Shown here: positions 12,159 through 23,144 of the stretch, piece after piece
Position numbering within the stretch: the stretch's first letter is position 1
Layout: each line of letters opens with the position of its first letter
From: Ascocoryne sarcoides NRRL 50072
Lineage: Eukaryota > Ascomycota > Leotiomycetes > Helotiales > Gelatinodiscaceae
Length of the DNA stretch: 64,000 bases
Assembly: GCA_000328965.1 (NCBI GenBank)
Contig: KB205946.1
Coordinates: 310,001 to 374,000 of the forward strand
Reading direction: 5' to 3'
Made by a program: the position numbers and the translations under genes
The notes under the pieces: model-generated
Databases searched by the model: none
What the model saw: only the letters and a program-made list of their open reading frames with translations
What the model was told of the DNA's origin: nothing

Positions 12159-12784
12159 ATGAGTCGAGGCGGTAAACTTGCACCCGAGATCAATCGGTAC
12201 GTGGAGGCGTCTTCGTGGGACCATTGAGGGAGGCATATGCTAACAGGTGTGCGACAGAGCTTTGTTCGTCAAGAATCTAAGGTCGGTCCCTATTCCCGCG
12301 ACGAGCACCACAGAAACGATACGAGATCATCGCGGGTATGGCAGAGGGGGAGCGCGTGCTGACTTGGAATAGCTACAACGTTACACCGGAGGAACTCTTC
12401 GATCTCTTTGGCAAGTTTGGGCCTATCCGGTACGTGGCCAAGACGATTCTCAAAATCCGAGCACATCAAAAATACTGACCAGGCCTCCAGACAAATCCGC
12501 CAGGGAATCGCAAATAACACAAAGGGGACGGCATTCGTGGTCTATGAGGACGTGCTAGATGCCAAGATGGCGTGCGACAAGTTGAACGGGTTCAACTTCC
12601 AAAATCGATATCTCGTTGGTATGTCTATCCTTCCCCACTAATTGCCACCAAAATTCAATGCACTAACTCACCTCTCTCTCCAGTGCTCTACCACCAGCCA
12701 GACAAGATGGTCAAGTCGAAAGAAGACCTAGAATCCCGCAAGGACAATTTAGAGCAGCTCAAAAAACAGCACGGGATCGAATAA
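12159..12784 (+). CDS. SF3B6: Splicing factor 3B subunit 6 (p14/SF3b14a), RRM protein
   Basis: SF3B6 is the small RRM subunit of the U2 snRNP SF3b complex that sits near the branch-site adenosine. Five exons (12159-12196, 12258-12281, 12373-12429, 12491-12618, 12684-12784) encode about 115 residues. The product follows human p14 from end to end: LAPEINR (human LPPEVNR), ALFVKNLSYNVT (RNP2), EELFDLFGKFGPIRQIR, GTAFVVYEDVLDAK (RNP1), ACDKLNGFN, NRYLVVLYHQPDKM, and a lysine/glutamate-rich tail ending KKQHGIE (human KEKYGIN). Splice donors are GTACGT, GTCGGT, GTACGT and GTATGT. Branch sites CTGAC or CTAAC are visible before the later acceptors. The 24-nt second exon is unusually short. All five exons are needed to keep the RRM in frame, which supports the model strongly. 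Confidence 0.93.
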
Positions 12785-14753
12785 CAAGTAGACGGGCTTG
12801 TGGAGCGCACACAATCATCACGGTCTCTCGATGCGATGGCAAACAACACCAAGGCATCTGCAGGCTCGTCTAAGCATGTGTCCAGTCGGAAGGGCAGTGT
12901 CACAATAGGGAAAGGGGCGAAAAACGGGCGTCATCAACATGTTCTTGGTTCGAGTACGACTATTACTGCTTCTGCGGAAACGCATTCGACTTCTTTTCTT
13001 GCTTTCGTTAAGGGGTTGCTTTCTCCAAATCGGCGTTGAATGGGAATGGTAATAACATGGAATTGCTGATATGAATATGGCAATGTGGATGTTTGGTGGC
13101 CGGCCGTCTGGTCTTCACGACCAAGGATATTCGTATGGTACGCATGGCATTTTATGGTTCTCGTTATCTTTGCTGGCATAGTGGCTACTATGTCGGCTCG
13201 CAAATTGATACACACTTTGCTACCGCCTTCGGGTAGTACGTCTTCATTCCACCTCTCATCGAGTAAATTTGCATTTGTCGTAATAGCCCTATTTTTCAAA
13301 CGCTTTTGATCTGTCTCTTCAACAATCCTGCTCCACTTCCATCCCATCAACTCCATGTAAATCACCGAACTAGACTGTCGTAAACATAGAAATGAGAAGA
13401 GTTTCTCTGCGGTTCATGAGAAAGAGGTTTCCATTCATTTCGATGGCTCACGTGATCAATATCTCCTGTGCCATTTTCTGATATCATTTCAGTCACTTCT
13501 CTGTTCTCAGAGCAACCCTGTTACAAATTGCCTCTAGCTCGCTGTTTGTTCATGAAAACAAAAGAGCAATCTTATCTCGTTTAAAACAAACTGTTAAGGT
13601 TCAAGTAGAATAATATAAATGCTGACTCTGAAGCAAGCATATTATAGCTAACTGTAATTGTTGGTGTCTGTTTGATCTTCCTTTGATTTTGGGCGAAGTT
13701 GCAAGAGATATATCATGTCTGGCATATATACCTTTCTTTTTCCATTCGTTCATATTTTGTCGCAACTCTTTTCCTACACGATGGATTCCCTTTTCAGACG
13801 GCTCAAGAACTCCTCGAAGGCTCGAGCACCCCTCGATGGGATCCTCTGTCATCTTATCTAAATGTTAAGCAGATTTTCCTCAATAGTAGACTGTTGATAA
13901 CTTCTGGCTAGTTTATATAGCGGCGTACGTTACAAGCTTTACGGCTGAGGTGTTCGTAAGCGACACTTCGGTGTCGCGCACGAACTTGGCCATATGTTAC
14001 GCTTAGTAGGACTTGCTAGATTATATTCCAGAATATCTCATGTACTTCTTGAAAGTTCTGTACCGTGGTTTACTTACCTTATTATATGTCTCCGCGGCCA
14101 TGGCCATGTTCTATGTCAGGTGTTCTTAACTACCATCTATCCGTGCAAAACAGCCTGATAAACTATTCGAGTAGCCCACTGTTTAAACTTTGCTTATCAT
14201 GTGCTTTATGTTTTACGCTCTCTTTTTGAAGTAGAGGAACCATCCCCATTAAAGCTAGTTGTTAGTTTACGAGAAGGTAATTCGTCAGATGGAATAGCCT
14301 TTCTTAGCCTCTCGCTTACGCGCCTGAGTAAATATACTTTAATGTAGTTCAGGCACTTGGTTGGAGCTTAGGAGACTTCTTACCCATGCATCCCCTAATA
14401 ACTCTATTTATTTGGCTTGAAAGTCCTTCCCGAAACCTTACAACACGCACTTATAAATCACCTCTATTTTCACGACTTTCTTTTGATCTTGACATGCAAA
14501 TTTGGACACAAGATATTCATTTTCATAAGAAAGCTTTGTATTGCTACTCATTGGTGCCTGCCTAATCTAAGTTGATGGCATAGATCCAAAGTGATAATAC
14601 AACAAACTTCAAGAAGATATCATCCCCGAGCAAAACTCCACAACGCTCCATGTCCCAATTCCGCTTCCAATTGCGCCGCTGTAAACACCATCCTTAAAAT
14701 AGCAATCGTCGTTATCGTTGTCGCGTGGTGACAGTACAATAATAGACAGACTA
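12785..14753. other. Spacer with one strong hairpin
   Basis: The first few hundred bases are probably the SF3B6 3' region. Open frames at 12800-13039 and 13085-13309 lack protein character. The one distinct structure is the hairpin at 13952-13985, listed separately. Confidence 0.5.
13952..13985. other. 13-bp hairpin with UUCG loop
   Basis: GTTCGT pairs with ACGAAC (6 bp). A 2x2 internal loop follows, then GCGACAC pairs with GTGTCGC (7 bp) around a TTCG loop closed by C-G, the very stable cUUCGg tetraloop when transcribed. There is no adjacent poly-T tract or gene end, so its role is unknown. It could be part of an RNA gene, a terminator-like structure or the end of a mobile element. Confidence 0.6.
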
Positions 14754-15124
14754 CTACATAGCGCACATGTCGTTCTCTGTATCTGAGCCGAGAGAGATGC
14801 AGCCGGCGATACAGAAGGAATTACCCTCAGCCTCGCCGTTGGTGTCTGAACATCTGTAGAGGACATTGAGAAGCTGAACGGTGGTCAATGGAGGAACAAC
14901 AGTGGTTGCGTTAACGGCGGTGGTTAACTCTGTGTTGTTGTATCCTATGATTCATGTTAGTAGATGTTTTATATTGGTGGGAGGGGTAGAGACATACCGA
15001 ACTCAGTGACCATGGTATAGCCACACTTGTATCCCAAGTAGATACAAGGAGTTGTGAATGCATGAATGGATGGTGCAAGGGCAAGAAGAGCTCCGACGGT
15101 GATGATTGATTGTGGGAAGATCAT
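14754..15124 (-). CDS. Small secreted cysteine-rich protein (105 aa)
   Basis: Two exons (15124-14998 and 14944-14754) give a 105-aa precursor. The 53-nt intron has GTATGT, CTAAC and ATAG signals and splits a glycine codon. The ATG at 15124 (A at -3) was chosen over upstream in-frame ATGs because it starts a clean signal peptide: MIFPQSII, a hydrophobic core, then a SIHA|F type cleavage site near residue 22. The mature part is about 83 residues with six cysteines (motifs TTPC, YKC, YRC, SFC, AGC, DMC), enough for three disulfides, and NNT and NAT glycosylation sequons. This is the profile of a fungal apoplastic effector-like or surface protein. No known family recognised. It sits alone in a gene-poor AT-rich stretch, a common setting for such genes. 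Confidence 0.78.
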
Positions 15125-16869
15125 TTTCGGTAATGAGAGGAGATGTTTGGGTTTTGATAGAAGTTGATGATCTTGTTTGGTTGAAGTTGGTAAAGATGTA
15201 GTAGGCAGATTGGATTTGCTGGCTGATGGAGAATAGTATTTGAGCGGGGAAATCGAGGAGACTTTATAGAATTTCATCTTGTCTCTCCTACTCACATGAA
15301 GTGTAACATTCTGTTATTGAGCTCCTCGGAGATACACAGCATGCCACTTCTCACACATCACGATTGATCTCCAGGAGCCCCGAAGTCATTCTCACTGGAA
15401 TTAAGCTCTATACGTCATGCCATCGCAGATCGTACACGATTATGAGCCTCAAGCTTTGCTCCAACTACCCTCTGCCATCATTGACAGGCCACATTCTTGA
15501 CAACACCGGTACTTAGCAAGTTTCATGTGGTTACTGCCACTACACTCCAACTCTCTACGGTATGATTTTCAGCTGATCATGAAATATTCACTTTCAACTC
15601 ACATTCCGTGAAGTGGAATAAATACTCTCTTCTTCACGAAGTTGTAGCCAAGATGAGTTAGCCGACTGATCCGAGAAGCGAGCGCTTTACAGTGTTATCA
15701 CAAACTAAACGGACAGCACTTCCCCTACAACACTTGAAACTTTCATCGAAGTGCTCTCTAAGGTCTTCGTCTATGCTATGACGTTGTCTTGTTGCAATAC
15801 CACCTCTTTTGATCCTATTAATATTTGCGTGGGTCACGATGCAATCTCTAGATCGAAAAGTTCGTACTTGTCATTCCACCCATACAACCAAACCATCACC
15901 TGCTGTGTTTTCAAGCTCTCGTAAGTGCCCCTTGCTTATGTTCACACTCCTTGCTCAGATTTATGAAACCAAGCCGCACTGTCTTGGCTGGAAATCTTTG
16001 GGGTAACAATCTACAAAATCCAATCCATAATCAATACCTGACTCGTTCTCATCTCGATCTCCCCGATCTCCTTGAATTAGAAAGCATGAAACACCTCTGT
16101 AGGCAACTAAGGTAGATAATCAAGCATATGATTTAAAATCCCAGCAAGACATCAATCCCCGGAGAGACCTTGCGACTACAAGGAATCGCGACTCTACCAT
16201 TCTGGGTTTCTGGGACTCTGGGAATCTCGTAGACCTTTCCCCTCAGCCCTATCAACACATGATTTCTCCACACCCGTTAAGCGGCGGTTACTACCGATCC
16301 ACGATCCACGATCCACGGTAACCAAGTTAGGTTTCTGAGACAGTGTGGCATCCACATTCTCCATGCCTTCTTGATGGAGGGTTATCATTAACCGAAGTTT
16401 CGATAAAAGTAACTGTCCCATCTCATCATATGCCTGATGATCCGTCCGGAAATGGCACGCTAAATGGGGGCATAGCTGAGGAGTAGGTGAGGCTGGAGAT
16501 ACAACATATGACATTGTTACTTAGAGATTACTGTAGTCATTAGCCCCACCGACTCGCTTAGTTATTTGACTTGGTAGGTTTATGGCAGATTTGTATGACC
16601 TGCTACAGGTTATAGATCTATTTGATGAACTATACTAGAACTTTCTTATATATTGTTTGATTCAAGTTTTTATATATAGTCAAAACTGTTACATTGTTTA
16701 CTTAAATTCGTCCCAGTTGTGTTTTCATGTTACCTAAATAATAAATAAGCTTTTATTAATCTTGTATTTAACTTTATACAGTTAATGAATCGAAAGATTC
16801 ATAGCACACCTCCGTGACCTCGGAGGTCGTACCGATCAAGATAGCTTGTTCCCTTTCCTTAAGCGAACC
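15125..16869. other. Spacer; short tandem repeat and a hairpin near the collagen-like gene
   Basis: No coding sequence. A short run of about three CGATCCA units lies near 16294-16315. An AT-rich block covers 16600-16790. A 7-bp stem (ACCTCCG/CGGAGGT, 16808-16827) lies about 45 bases beyond the stop codon of the collagen-like gene, so it should be in that gene's 3' untranslated region. Confidence 0.5.
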
Positions 16870-18532
16870 TTAAATGGCCCCAAAAACAGATACCAAGGGA
16901 TCCTCCCCGTAATATCCTCCACAGTACTGGGTACCGTTGTTGACTCCATCTGGAAAAACGCAAGGATAGTTGCATTGGAAGTTCAGTCCTATGGATGGAT
17001 AGATCCGAGCAACCAGAGTACTCCCGCATGTGCAGATGGAATCCCCAGCGGTGGTTGTGCCGAGTGTAAAGTAAAGGCTTCCGCCAACCTGAGAAGCACA
17101 TAAACTTGCGCAGTCGTCAACTGAAGTGGTGAGAATTTCTTGGGCCGAGAGGGGGTCAAGTCCAAAACTACCATCCGGATTAGAGACGAAACAACCAATA
17201 TAGCCATAATTGACAGTATAGCCAGCTGATGCGCCATCACCAGAACCTGCAGGGCCTGTTGCTCCGGTTGGGCCAGTCGCACCGTCTGTACCGTTTCTAC
17301 CATCTGCGCCAGGCGCACCTTGGGTTCCTGTTGGTCCTGTTGGTCCTGCTGGTCCTGTAGCGCCGTCTGCACCATTTGCACCATTTGTTCCATTAACACC
17401 AGGTGCACCCGTCGCCCCTACCGCTCCATTTGTCCCATCTTCACCAGCTGGACCTGTGCCACCTGTTGCACCGTCTGCACCATTTGTACCATTTCTTCCA
17501 GCTGGGCCTGTGCCACCTGTTGCTCCGTCTTCGCCAGAAGTTCCATCAACACCTGCCATGCCTGTCGCCCCTGTGGAGCCATCTTCCCCGTTTATACCAT
17601 TCGCTCCATTGATACCTGAAGCTCCTGGTATTCCGTTGGCGCCCGGCTGACCGTCTGCGCCATTCAAACTTTGGATTCCTGTCGCACCCTGGGTTCCTGT
17701 TCCTCCTGTAGCGCTATTTACCCTAGTCGCACTTGGAACTCCTGTCGTTTTTGTAACGCCGCCTGTGCTTGTAGATCCTTGGTTATCCGAGGGCCTTACA
17801 AGAGGAGTTGAGCCAATTACAGAAATTATAGGAAAGCATTGGGTATCTGAGATAATATTAGCGTACAAATAAGACTTGAGAGTCTTTTCAACTTACAAGG
17901 CACTTGTTCTAGAGAAATTGAAATACAGCCACTAGGCGTGGCCGAGGGATCTGACACCACAACAACAGTGTTGGACGTTGTCAGACAGAAGGTGGCAGAG
18001 TTTGTACTGAAGGCTGGATTACTCCATTCCAAGGTGCCGTCGACAAGGGAAAACCCATCGTTGATGCTATCACTAGAGGAACTTGTCACAAGTGGCCCAG
18101 ATGGTGTGTCTATGCTCGTTGAAACCAATTGTCCATCTGCATACAGCTGGCTGCCGACCAGCGTGAAGGCAGTAGCAAACTGACAAGTAGTCAGTGTGCC
18201 CTGAGAGAATACGTATGATGAAACCTGTCCGAGTCTACTAGGCCTCGATCCGGAGGTATTAATTTGAAGCAAAAACTGTGATTGTGTGGTGTTTGCAGTC
18301 GGAGCGGGTAAAGGTCTAGTCATGTGAGAAGATGAAATATAAGCTGGGTTTGTGCGCAAGCGTGATAAACTTACATAGGAGGATTCGAGGATTTGGATGT
18401 AGTGATTGATATATGAATATCGCTAATGGAAAAACAAGGTTGGCCATCTATTAACCCGGAATCGGGGCAATTGGCATTAAGTTCCGATAAAAGAGAGAGG
18501 GAAAGGAGCGATGAGAAGCTTGGATATTGCAT
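16870..18532 (-). CDS. Secreted collagen-like/WSC-like protein (517 aa)
   Basis: Three exons (18532-18375, 18315-17897, 17846-16870) with GTAAGT donors and short introns of 59 and 50 nt give 517 residues. The ATG at 18532 (A at -3) opens a signal peptide (MQYPSFSS, leucine/serine-rich core, ELNA|N near residue 20). Residues about 55-192 form a beta-rich domain (FLLQI, CQFATAFTLVG-QLY-DG, DGTLEW-NPAF, CIS), resembling the fungal DUF7908 pattern. Residues about 205-239 are Thr/Ser-rich. Residues 240-395 are about 52 consecutive G-X-Y triplets with one register-keeping interruption (SLN), rich in GAT, GPA, GAD and GTN. Residues about 402-510 are a WSC-like cysteine domain (YGYIGCF, DDCASLC, CTCG, QYCGGYYGED). 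Likely extracellular or wall-associated, binding glycans through the WSC part and trimerising through the repeat. No membrane anchor follows. Confidence 0.88.
17239..17706 (-). repeat. Collagen-type G-X-Y coding repeat
   Basis: Codes for about 52 G-X-Y triplets in exon 3 of the secreted protein. At DNA level it is a degenerate 9-nt periodicity (GGT/GGC first codon every third codon), so long spurious antisense open frames occur across it. Threonine is common at the Y position, as in bacterial and viral collagen-like proteins where glycosylated Thr can replace hydroxyproline. Confidence 0.9.
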
Positions 18533-21500
18533 TGTAGACGGCCGCCAGCAGACGATTTATTTAATGATTGATCGGGTTCGTGAGCGACGAAACGGACAAA
18601 CAAAAGAACAAAACGAGTGACTGAAATCAAAACAGCTCCTCTTTGATGGTCCTGGTGGTCAGGATCCTTGGGGTATTATTGATTTCTCCTTCCGTCATGC
18701 TTGCGGGAACCTAAAAGGACCTAGCTAGACAGACTGGTAATGCGATAAGGTGGCAGGATATCGTATTATTATAATCGACAGCATTCCGATCGTAGTTGTT
18801 GGCAATGTAAGCTTGTTTAGCGACCCTTGCTGATCACTTGAAGAGGGTTGAAGCCATAGCTCAAATAACGCGAATAGCATATCTTCTTAATCATAGCCCA
18901 TGGAATTGATATTTCTACAAACATTGATTCAGATAGAGGTAAGGAGAGCTGTTGATCAATATCCGAGAGCAGAACCGTAGTGGGCAATGGTATGGAGATG
19001 AGAGGAGCTAGTTTAAGCGAATGCAACTCGATTGAAACCGCGGGGCGCGGGTCAAATGGCCGGCCCGGGAATCTCTCAGATCTCTTCGATGCCGAAAACC
19101 CGGGGGAAGAGTGTTACTAGGGCAATATGATCCTTTGGAATGTATGAGGCAGGCCTGAGAGTTTCAACGAATGTTGAATACGAGCCGATTCGCTTGGCTC
19201 TTGGCTCCTGACTCATTACCTAGTAACGAATTATGCATTTGGAGTTCAATTTGTTAGAGCTAGACAAGGCGTTTCTTAAGAGTGAAGCGAAGTACCTATG
19301 CTAGGTATTTATGAACGAGGCATGGATCGTTCTTCTAGCACATATCACACGCCTCCTTGGCGAGGGAGTGTAATACACCTAATTGAAATTAAGTGTTTTA
19401 CTCTAATACCTTCTACCTTTCAAATATCCTGAAAAAATCACAATATTTCACATTCCCCAATTATCTTGTATTTTAGTTTAGAATTGTGATTTTACAAAAT
19501 CGCTATGTTACACACGGTGATGTTACAGCACTCAACAGCACGCACAGTTGCACGCACCATCACTGTTGCACCACCAGGGGTGGTCAAAATTTGCGCACCA
19601 ACTTAGGAAATTAAACTTTTGGTAACTTCACTATCTTAAGCCTAATATCCTTAGAAGTTTCACTAAACTAATTGCAAAGGATTTTTCTTTAGCATTGATA
19701 TACAAATCTTTTAGAAGTTTTAAGTCGCTCACATGTTATAGCTGTCCTATCTTTTGAAGGTGGTGCGCGAGTTTTGACCACCACTGGTGCACTCTCTCAC
19801 CTACTTACGTAAGGAAGTTGGTTGAAGATGCTCAACGATCCCGTGACCATTTCATCCCTCTACAGCGTCCTACAATAAAAGCTTCCATCGTGCACCAACG
19901 CCTAAATCCAGCCTCTGATAACATCAGAGCTAGCCCGGAGCTGGTCTGGAGCTTGCGTATGGGCTTTGAGCTCTAGTTTTGCTAGGGGCTCACGCTTAGG
20001 CACAGTTGAATGCTGCCCGTTCAGCCTCCCTTTCTACAGCGAGTTCGACGACAGCATATGCTCGAATTACGAGACCGTTTCTTCTCCAGGCTCTACCAAT
20101 CGATCATCGAAGCTAGAGCGCATAAGTTTCGCATGGCGAAGGTATTCGCTGACAGCGTGCGAGCCAAACGCTAGTTCTTGTACACTCCATATCGCAAAGA
20201 GTGGGAGTGGAGGGCGCAGCGGAAGTAGAACTGCACGCGGAGTAGGAGATGCTGATGGAATGTTTCGATAAGGGGCTTGCGGATTTGGCGGAGGCGTCCG
20301 ATTGATAGAGTCTCGGGGCCCGGAGTCTTGTTGCTTCGAGGGGAATGTTTTGAAGAAGCTGAAGTCCCTATATCGGAGGTTGAGAAGGGAGATACAACAT
20401 AGGGATGTGCTGGAACATGATACAGATCACTGGACGGGGAGGGGTAAGCAGGAGATGTTGGAGCATGAGTGTTCATCGAAAATGGGTGATCTTCGCAACG
20501 AACATGTCAGTGTGGACTCCGATTGGTATCTGTCTATGTGACTGGGGCATAGATACTTTGCTTGCATGGCTTCGCACCTGCTCAGGATGCCAGAAGTGTT
20601 CAGGCCGGGTGATAGGACATATGAGTATGGGGTGTTCGATGGATCTGCCGAGTGGATTACGCTATCTCGCCGGAGTGTCAAAGGCAAGATGTGGAGATAT
20701 AATGCAAAGTTTGGCCGTGATACGAGCGAGATATTGACAAGACTGGTAGGTAGATCGTGGGGGTGGTTCAATGTCACCCTTTGGACGAGTTTTACCGGCT
20801 CTTTCGTCCGAGAGCCCAGAGGATACAGTGGATAACGTGCATGAACGCATTCACAGCATTCGTACAATGCTATAGTAGGATTCATGGGGGCCGAGGATCT
20901 GTAAATCCCAGCTAAGCTTCCTTGTGTCACGTATTAGCGAAATGCGTTTAACCAAGTAATTGATTAAGAGGTTTGCCATGGAAGCTTGTCTCTAGCACAT
21001 TCATTTTCCCATGTTAAAGACTTCATATTTCAAGCACCGTATTACTAACTAGATCTAACAGATCAGCTATATAGAATAGCACTTGCACTTATTTAAAACT
21101 TTAGAGTCTTTTGGTACCTTTCTAGCAATTTAAGATGGCTCCTTGAAAATAATTTCGTTCGTTCTCGCTTAGGCTTCAACATATATGACGGTGACATCTA
21201 AAGCAACACAACACTTAACTAAGACGCTTATTCGAAATGCCGAAGTTAATTAAAACTAGATCTAATCGAATGCGCCTGGTTTATACCACTAGACGCAAGT
21301 ACATTACAAAATTGATTACGGACATCACATTCGACTGCTGAAGTGATACTAGGAACATCGTTCACCCGCACTACCACTAGAAAGCCACAATTACCGTCCT
21401 CAGCTCCGAAACTCGCCTTCATCTCCAGCCCCCACCTTGGCTCTTCACGGAATAACTCCACATGTGTCACTGGTGTAGTTACGTTGGGTAGCCGTGCAGC

Positions 21501-21713
21501 TTTTTCATGAGGCTTCGGGCGCACTAAGTACTCGAGTCACCCCGCACTAAAGTCTGACATATTAATGTCTTCTCTTTGGCTCCCCCCTCCAACCTCCTCC
21601 TCTGCTCTCTAGTCTCAAGCTTGACATCTACGGATTCTACGATTTCGCGATTTCAATTTCGAAACAAACATAACAGACGAATACTGTTTGGAGATAGACC
21701 ATATATCGACAAG
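18533..21713. other. Long spacer containing an inverted-repeat element
   Basis: Apart from the terminal-inverted-repeat element at 19567-19791 and an 11-bp inverted repeat just upstream (19434-19444 with 19483-19493), I see no supported gene. A GC-richer block at 19960-20930 has overlapping open frames on both strands, but no start, intron or family that I can defend. Confidence 0.5.
19567..19791. mobile_element. 225-bp MITE-like element with about 33-bp terminal inverted repeats
   Basis: The left end reads TGCACCACCAGGGGTGGTCA followed by AAATTTGCGCACC. The right end, read on the other strand, gives TGCACCAGTGGTGGTCA followed by AAACTCGCGCACC. The two agree over about 30 positions with a small indel near the outer end. 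The 160 bases between are AT-rich and non-coding, as in miniature inverted-repeat elements that depend on a transposase elsewhere. I cannot see a clear target-site duplication, so the superfamily is open. Confidence 0.6.
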
Positions 21714-21930
21714 ATGCACGGAACTGACTGCCCCAAGTGTGGTGCGGCGAGCAATGGCACAAAGACCTGCAGTTCATGCGGTGCTGTGAGTCCTCTTCTC
21801 TTTCTCCTCTCAACTCTTATCCTGTTCTATCCTCTGGTCTCGTCTCCTCCCTTTATCTTGCCCTCCATCTGCCGTCCTTTTTCTTCGATTCTGCTAACGC
21901 AATAAATATTTGCAGTCCTGCCCAAACTAA
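21714..21930 (+). CDS. 28-aa CxxC peptide gene (two exons)
   Basis: Exon 1 (21714-21785) encodes MHGTDCPKCGAASNG and then KTCSSCGA. Exon 2 (21916-21930) adds SCPN and a stop. The 130-nt intron has a GTGAGT donor, a CTGCTAACG branch site and a TTGCAG acceptor. The ATG has A at -3. The product has two CxxC pairs plus one further cysteine, all within 21 residues, which resembles a minimal zinc ribbon or a metallothionein-like metal-binding peptide. Reading through the donor gives a hydrophobic tail without sense, whereas splicing gives an immediate stop after a cysteine-containing end. The very short second exon makes this gene easy to miss. Family and function are not known to me. Confidence 0.6.
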
Positions 21931-22080
21931 ACCCCTCTTTTTCATCCATCACCCTCTCACCACATCGTCGAGAAATTACTCCACTGAGCATGGCCTGACG
22001 ATGTGTGGCCTTTGTCTCTGAAGAGGGATAGAACACACTTTGATTTTGGTGGTTGTAGTTCTGGGTAGTACTTGTGCTCT

Positions 22081-22323
22081 CTATTTCGTACTTTTAGTGC
22101 GGGATTTGAAGTCTGCGTTGTGGAAAGGGGCAGGTTAGGGAAGGGAAGGGCATTGGGATGGAGTTGAGGCGGCGGCGAAAGGGGAGATACCAGATTGCAC
22201 GCATATACCAAGGATGGATATGATAATGATGAGAAACGATATTGATATTTTGATCTGTACTGCCTCGCTGGTTGGGTTGTTATAGTCCCGATTTGCTGTG
22301 CCGTTGGGAGCGGTCCCATTCAT
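22081..22323 (-). CDS. Possible 54-aa single-pass membrane peptide
   Basis: The ATG at 22323 (A at -3) begins MNGTAPNGTANRDYNN, a polar N-terminus with two NGT sequons. One long hydrophobic segment (about residues 27-43, ISFLIIIISILGICV) follows. With a 78-nt intron (22190-22113; donor GTATCT is weak, branch CCCTAAC, acceptor CGCAG) the protein ends in a basic tail, DFKSRTKSTK. Without splicing it would end after 62 residues in an Ala/Ser/Pro tail. The gene converges on the 28-aa CxxC gene with only 150 bases between the stops. Small one-helix proteins of this kind are often subunits of larger membrane complexes, but I cannot assign one. Confidence 0.4.
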
Positions 22324-23144
22324 CCTAGAAGACGGTCTCGTTCTCTACCTATACCGCTCCTACGTATGACTTCAACTATTCCCCGGGGTATGCTTTCAAA
22401 TGGCTTATGCCAGAAATACATTTATCCTTTACCCCTATCACTCGGATTTCCGCAGGTTGGTATCTGACAATTCATTCCCCTCCTACTGTAAAGGCTTCGT
22501 GCCCCTCCGACTATATCTTCTTTACTTGGTTATATCTTACGATGAACTCTAAAGCTTAACGACTTTATGCTTCTTTCTCTCTAAGACATTCAAATCTCAT
22601 CTGTCTCTCTTTCCAAGTCTCTACTCCACTCGTATCGATATCACGTGTGTTTAAGCTTGTCCTGTTTAAGGTGCGCGCTAAATCTGGTCATTTCGCCTCC
22701 TTGTGACCAGGCTCGCCCCTCCTAGCTCTAAGTGTCACCAAGACCAAGCCTCATCCTTTACCAAACATAGCCGCAATAAGTAGGCTACCACCAACCCTTC
22801 TCCGCATTTTCATTGCAAGATGCCTTTTGCTTTGTCTTCAACTTAGTCTCTCCACATGAATTTGCAAAGCAACTGCATCGCTGCATATTTTATCGCTGGA
22901 ACACGAGCCTCCTGCGTCACATTCGATTCGAGACAAATCCCTGATTCAGAAACGAAACCAGGACACCGCAGCTCAGACATCGTTCGAAAGTGAAATTGGT
23001 CGCTTTACAACCTACATTCAAGAGTGCTTGATTAACCAGACATCATTCACCAAGGAGGATTTATCGATATCGTCAGCTCCCTCACACGGATTCGAGCCCT
23101 GGGTGGAAAGGACAAGCACGAAGAAAGAGAATACACACGGCTTA
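22324..23144. other. Divergent upstream region and STIMATE leader
   Basis: No gene recognised. The frame of the next gene is open back to 23028 but contains no ATG before 23145. Pyrimidine-rich sequence at 22440-22640 fits promoter sequence. Confidence 0.5.

Noticed and set aside
11665..12162. 165-codon plus-strand frame before SF3B6
   Set aside because: No protein-like pattern, and it ends inside the SF3B6 start; likely leader or promoter sequence.
12800..13309. Two small frames after SF3B6
   Set aside because: Low-complexity or hydrophobic without conserved pattern; they fall in the expected 3' untranslated region.
17320..17650. Plus-strand open frames rich in Cys, Ser and Pro across the collagen-like gene
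   Set aside because: They are antisense shadows of the G-X-Y codon periodicity; the minus-strand protein has signal peptide, introns and domains.
20171..20930. Overlapping open frames on both strands in a GC-richer block
   Set aside because: The minus-strand frame 20476-20171 has plausible codon use, but a stop precedes its ATG closely, no splice connection to the neighbouring frame could be built, and no family is recognisable.
23080..23105. T-arm-like word GGATTCGAGCCC
   Set aside because: Flanking arms do not pair as a tRNA and there is no acceptor stem.
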